Source of the DNA: Deltaproteobacteria bacterium
Lineage (GTDB): Bacteria; Myxococcota_A; UBA9160; JAJDAL01
Length of the DNA stretch: 37,500 nt
NCBI GenBank assembly: GCA_029261875.1
Contig: JAJDAL010000032.1
Coordinates: forward strand, 1-37,500
Direction of reading: 5' to 3'
Shown here: one piece after another, positions 34,326 through 37,500 of the stretch
How the letters are laid out: every line of letters begins with the position of its first letter
Numbering within the stretch: the stretch's first letter is position 1
Made by a program: the position numbers and the translations under genes
The notes under the pieces: model-generated
The model's database searches: none
The model's input: the letters and a program-made list of their open reading frames with translations, nothing else
Told to the model about the DNA's origin: nothing

Positions 34326-35554
34326 GGCACGCGATCCTCCTCTTGGGGGTTTTCCTTTTCCTCGTCTCGTACGCCCCGCAATCGACGGCGCGTGAGAAGC
34401 GACCGCCGCCGGAAACCAAGCGCGTTCAATCGGTTTCGAAAGCCGTCTACCAAAAGCTGACGGCCGCCCAGGAAGCGCTGACCGCGGGCAACTACGCCGA
34501 GGCGGAAGCCAAGCTGTCGGCGATCCTGAAATCGAGCAAGCTCAACGATCACGAAAAGGCCCTGACGCATCAGACCCTGGGATTCGTTCATTCCGGTCGA
34601 GAGAATTACAAACAGGCGATCGCATCGTTTGTAACCGCGCTGTCCCTCGAGGCCCTGCCCGACACGTCCGCGCTCAACATCCGATACAACCTCGGTCAGC
34701 TCTACCTGCTCACAGAGCAATACGACGAGGGCATTGCGACTCTGTCGACTTGGTTCGAGCAAGCCACGAATCCGGGGGCGGGCGCCTTCATCCTCATGGC
34801 CAACGCCTACACCCAGGTCGACGATTACGCGAACGCGTTGGATTGGGCAGAGCGGGGACTCGCGCGCATGGAGAAGCCCAAAGTGGGTTGGATGCGGCTC
34901 GGCGCCCAACTGAATCTACACGCCGAACGCTACCCGCGGGCGGCCCATTGGTTGGAACGCATCGTGCGAATCGATCCCAACCAGAAGAGCGATTGGCTCC
35001 AGCTCGTCGCCACCTACGGCCAGATCGATCAGCCCCGTAAAGCCCTGATCGCCCTCGAAGTCGCGGACCGCCAGGGCTTCCTGACGAAGAGCGAGGAACG
35101 CGTGCGCCTGGCTCAGCTCTACCTGTTCAACGGGATTCCCTACAAGGCCGGTGCGCTGCTCGAAAAGGGCATCGCCGACGGTTCCATCGAGGCGACCGGC
35201 AAGACCTGGGAATTGCTCGCCAACGCCTGGACGCTCGCCCAGGAGGATCGTCGCGCGCGGGATCCCCTCGCCAAGGCAGCGGGCCAATCGGAGAACGGGA
35301 AGCTGTGGCTGCGCCTGGCACAGATCCGCATGGACGCCGAGGAATGGAGCCCCGCGGAAGACGCCCTGCGCAAAGCGATTTCAAAGGGCGGGCTCGACGA
35401 TCCCGGGCATGCACAATTGCTGCTGGGGATTACCTTCTTCGAACGCAGTCAGTTCGATTCCGCGCGTACGGCGTTCAATCATGCACTGACCAGCGAACAG
35501 ACCGGAAATTCCGCCCGCGCCTGGCTATCGGTGATCGAAGGGCGCGATTCCTAG
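34322..35554 (+). CDS. Secreted TPR protein of the TonB operon
   Basis: A 410-residue protein with a signal peptide (hydrophobic core ILLLGVFLFLVSY, residues 5-17; cleavage near residue 23). The rest is helical with tetratricopeptide repeats, clearest at about 45-75 (AQEALTAGNYAEAEAKL), 80-115 (LGFVHSGRENYKQAIASFVTAL), 118-150 (LGQLYLLTEQYDEGIATLS), 155-185 and 365-400 (LGITFFERSQFDSARTAFNHAL). TPR proteins end many DUF3450-TonB operons and are required for some TonB2 systems in Vibrio, where they probably organise the periplasmic part. The start overlaps tonB (ATGA), so it is part of the same transcript. Confidence 0.9.
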   Translation: MRHAILLLGVFLFLVSYAPQSTAREKRPPPETKRVQSVSKAVYQKLTAAQEALTAGNYAEAEAKLSAILKSSKLNDHEKALTHQTLGFVHSGRENYKQAIASFVTALSLEALPDTSALNIRYNLGQLYLLTEQYDEGIATLSTWFEQATNPGAGAFILMANAYTQVDDYANALDWAERGLARMEKPKVGWMRLGAQLNLHAERYPRAAHWLERIVRIDPNQKSDWLQLVATYGQIDQPRKALIALEVADRQGFLTKSEERVRLAQLYLFNGIPYKAGALLEKGIADGSIEATGKTWELLANAWTLAQEDRRARDPLAKAAGQSENGKLWLRLAQIRMDAEEWSPAEDALRKAISKGGLDDPGHAQLLLGITFFERSQFDSARTAFNHALTSEQTGNSARAWLSVIEGRDS

Positions 35555-35571
35555 GGACCAAGGGAGAAAAC

Positions 35572-36351
35572 ATGATTCTCGAAGGGCACACGATTGCGAT
35601 CACGGGTGTCGGTGGCGGATTGGGGTCAGAAATTGCGCGCGCGGCGTTGCGCGACGGAGCGCGCCTCGTGATCGCGGCGCGCTCCGAAGCGGCGCTTGCC
35701 GATACGGCGGCAAAGCTCGATCCCTCGGGGAAGCGAGTCGCCTATCGGACCTGTGACATCACGAAACCCGAAGAGTGTGAGGCGCTCGCAAGTCTTGCAA
35801 CGGAACGGTTCGGCGCGCTCAATGGTGTGATTCAAGTCGCCGCCTACGAGGCGGCCTTTGGTGAAGTCGAGAAAGCCGATCTCGAGAAGTGGCGCCGTTC
35901 CTTCGAAACCAACGTACTGGGTGCGGTCAATGTCGTGCGTGCGGCCGCGCCGGCCCTGCGGGAAGCCGGTGGCGGTGGCATCGTCTTCATCGGATCCCAA
36001 TCCGCGTACGTGCCCCAACTCCCGCAAGCGGGTTACGGAGCTTCCAAAGGCGCACTCCAGAGCACCATGTTCTATCTCGCCAAGGAGCTCGGCCCGGATC
36101 GAATTCGCGTCAACACGGTGATGCCCAGTTGGATGTGGGGGCCGCCGGTGGAATCCTTCGTCAAGATGCGCGCCAAGGCCGAGAACCGCAGCGAGGCGGA
36201 GATCGTTTCCGAGATCACGTCCGGAATTCCCCTGGGAGAAATCGTGCCCGACGAGGACGTGGCGGAAGCGGCGATCTTCCTGGTATCCGGCCGAGCCCGA
36301 AGTATTACGGGGCAAACATTGATGGTGAACGGCGGCGAACTCTCGCGCTAG
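35572..36351 (+). CDS. Short-chain dehydrogenase/reductase (classical SDR)
   Basis: A 259-residue NAD(P)-dependent oxidoreductase with the classical SDR pattern: cofactor-binding TGVGGGLG (11-18), CDIT, the catalytic triad S142, Y155 and K159 (YGASK), and the C-terminal ITGQTLMVNGG. The NAG motif after strand four is replaced by QVAAYEA. After strand two the sequence AARSE suggests an Arg that would favour NADP. The residue pattern does not reveal the substrate. AGGGAG lies just before the ATG at 35572, which rules out the longer upstream frame overlapping the TPR gene. The gap to the TPR stop is only 17 bases, so it may be read from the TonB operon. The next gene follows after 21 bases. Confidence 0.92.
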   Translation: MILEGHTIAITGVGGGLGSEIARAALRDGARLVIAARSEAALADTAAKLDPSGKRVAYRTCDITKPEECEALASLATERFGALNGVIQVAAYEAAFGEVEKADLEKWRRSFETNVLGAVNVVRAAAPALREAGGGGIVFIGSQSAYVPQLPQAGYGASKGALQSTMFYLAKELGPDRIRVNTVMPSWMWGPPVESFVKMRAKAENRSEAEIVSEITSGIPLGEIVPDEDVAEAAIFLVSGRARSITGQTLMVNGGELSR

Positions 36352-36372
36352 CTCGAGCCGCACGGGGTGCAC

Positions 36373-37500
36373 ATGCCCGAAGTAGCCGACGGAACCTACA
36401 CGCGAACCTGTCCCCTGTGTGAGGCCATGTGTGGTCTGCGCGTGCAGGTGGGCAATGGTCGGGTAACGAAGATCCGACCCAATCCCGACGACGTCTGGTC
36501 CAAGGGCTACATCTGTCCAAAGGGAACGGTGCTCGGCGAATTGCACCACGATCCGGATCGGATTCGCACGCCACTCGTCAAGGAAAACGGAGCCTTTCGC
36601 GAAGCGACCTGGGACGAGGCCTTCGAGAGCTGCGCCGCAGGGCTCGCGCCGATTCTGGAGCAGGACGGTATCGAGGCCGTCGCGACCTACATCGGGAATC
36701 CCGTCGCGCACAACTTTGCGCTTTCCCGCTACATCCCGGCCTTCATCGCCATGTCTCGACTTCACTCGATCTACTCGGCGGGAACCGTGGATCAGTGGCC
36801 GAAGAACCTCACTTGCGCGCTGATGTTCGGCGGGATGTGGTCCATCCCGACGCCCGACATCGCGCGCACCGACTATTTGCTCGTACTCGGCGCGAACCCC
36901 CACGCGTCCCAGGGAAGTCTGCTTGCGGCCCCCAACGTGCTGGGGCATTTCGACGCCATCCGCCAACGGGGAGGGCGTGTGGTGGTCGTCGATCCGCGTC
37001 GCACGGGGACGTGTCGCCACGCCAGTGAATGGGTCCCCATTCGTCCCGGAAGCGATGCCGCACTGCTCCTCGCAATTTGTCATGTGTTGTTCGATGAAAG
37101 CCGCGTCCATCTCCGCGCACTCGAGGGGAAAGTGCTCGGCGTGGAGGCCGTGCGGGACGCATGTCAGGCGTTTGCCCCCGAGGCGGTGGAAGCGCTGACC
37201 CGAGTCGAGGCTTCGACGATCCGAAGAATCGCGCGGGAGCTTTCGAGTGCGGATCGCGCTGCGGTTTACGGGCGGATTGGACTCTGCAATCAGGAGTTCG
37301 GAACGCTCGCCACCTGGTTGGTGGATGTCCTCAACGTGTTGACGGGAAACCTCGACCGCGAAGGCGGCGCCTTGTGGTCGAACCCGATCGCGTGGTCCTT
37401 CGTCCAGCTGCCAAACCCCGAGTTCGCCGACGGCTTCGCGTTCCACCGCTGGAAATCCCGTGTGCGCGGAGCTCCGGAGGTGTTGGGCCAGGTCCCCGTA
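36373..37500 (+). CDS. Molybdopterin-dependent oxidoreductase, N-terminal part (runs off right edge)
   Basis: The 376 residues in the window are the N-terminal portion of a large molybdenum or tungsten enzyme of the DMSO reductase family. A 4Fe-4S motif, C13-x2-C16-x3-C20-x27-C48, is followed by PKG, with Lys50 in the electron-transfer position. Then come KENGAFREATWDEAFE, YIGNP, DYLLVLGANPHASQGS, VVVVDPRRTGTCRHASEWVPIRPGSDAALLLA and VLNVLTGNLDREGGALW, which are the pterin-binding segments. There is no Tat signal, so it is cytoplasmic. Where formate dehydrogenases carry Cys or selenocysteine, this protein reads GTVDQWP with Asp140; that alignment is by eye. A role like formate dehydrogenase, acetylene hydratase or another BisC-type enzyme cannot be settled. 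It may share a transcript with the SDR gene 21 bases upstream. Confidence 0.9.
   Translation, partial: MPEVADGTYTRTCPLCEAMCGLRVQVGNGRVTKIRPNPDDVWSKGYICPKGTVLGELHHDPDRIRTPLVKENGAFREATWDEAFESCAAGLAPILEQDGIEAVATYIGNPVAHNFALSRYIPAFIAMSRLHSIYSAGTVDQWPKNLTCALMFGGMWSIPTPDIARTDYLLVLGANPHASQGSLLAAPNVLGHFDAIRQRGGRVVVVDPRRTGTCRHASEWVPIRPGSDAALLLAICHVLFDESRVHLRALEGKVLGVEAVRDACQAFAPEAVEALTRVEASTIRRIARELSSADRAAVYGRIGLCNQEFGTLATWLVDVLNVLTGNLDREGGALWSNPIAWSFVQLPNPEFADGFAFHRWKSRVRGAPEVLGQVPV

Noticed and set aside
36373..37500. In-frame TGA selenocysteine codon in the molybdopterin enzyme
   Set aside because: No TGA occurs in this frame up to the window edge.

Overview
The window is a GC-rich, densely packed bacterial chromosome segment of mostly housekeeping genes. 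Codons end mainly in G or C, intergenic gaps are short, and many neighbouring genes overlap at their start and stop codons (ATGA, GTGA, TGATG). The order zapB-like, zapA, 5-formyltetrahydrofolate cyclo-ligase, the TIGR04283 glycosyltransferase, a DUF3604 protein and a DUF3450-type TonB system fit a deltaproteobacterial-grade lineage (Myxococcota, Desulfobacterota, Binatota or a relative). That placement is an inference from gene content; no rRNA or tRNA gene is present to test it. No insertion sequence, prophage, CRISPR array or clear foreign island was seen.

Layout. Positions 1-1900 (minus) hold purM, followed by a FAD-binding oxidoreductase that leaves the window on the left. Positions 1978-6322 (plus) are a three-gene unit: a glycosyltransferase and the two halves of a heterodimeric ABC exporter. 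A 246-base non-coding leader with several small hairpins precedes smc (6569-10285). Then come ftsY (10400-11620), glpK with a glycerophosphodiesterase gene (11663-13866), and an AsnC/Lrp-type regulator with its own promoter and a dyad, followed directly by gltB and gltD (13954-20480). Next are a small coiled-coil protein, zapA, 5-formyltetrahydrofolate cyclo-ligase, a membrane histidine kinase and tyrS (20541-25461). A minus-strand pair, a four-helix membrane protein and a secreted DUF3604 protein, lies at 25502-27788. Divergent from it are lutA, lutB and lutC (27829-30509). A six-gene TonB energy-transduction operon follows (30627-35554), preceded by a striking 9-bp-periodic repeat. The window ends with a short-chain dehydrogenase and the N-terminal part of a molybdopterin oxidoreductase.

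How the genes fit together. Glutamate synthase and its likely Lrp-type regulator form a nitrogen-assimilation unit. GlpK and the phosphodiesterase recover glycerol 3-phosphate from phospholipid head groups. LutABC oxidises L-lactate through Fe-S proteins. The TonB system has every energising part (TonB, ExbD, two ExbB-like proteins, DUF3450 and a TPR protein) but no outer-membrane receptor in view.

The observations most worth a second look are: the cyclo-ligase gene, whose conserved N-terminus lies upstream of any ATG, GTG or TTG, so that an ATT codon overlapping the zapA stop is the best start; the four-fold TAAA repeat with a dyad upstream of the TonB operon; the perfect dyad at the start of the lrp-like transcript; the matched degenerate ATP site of the ABC exporter; and the DUF3604/membrane-protein pair.
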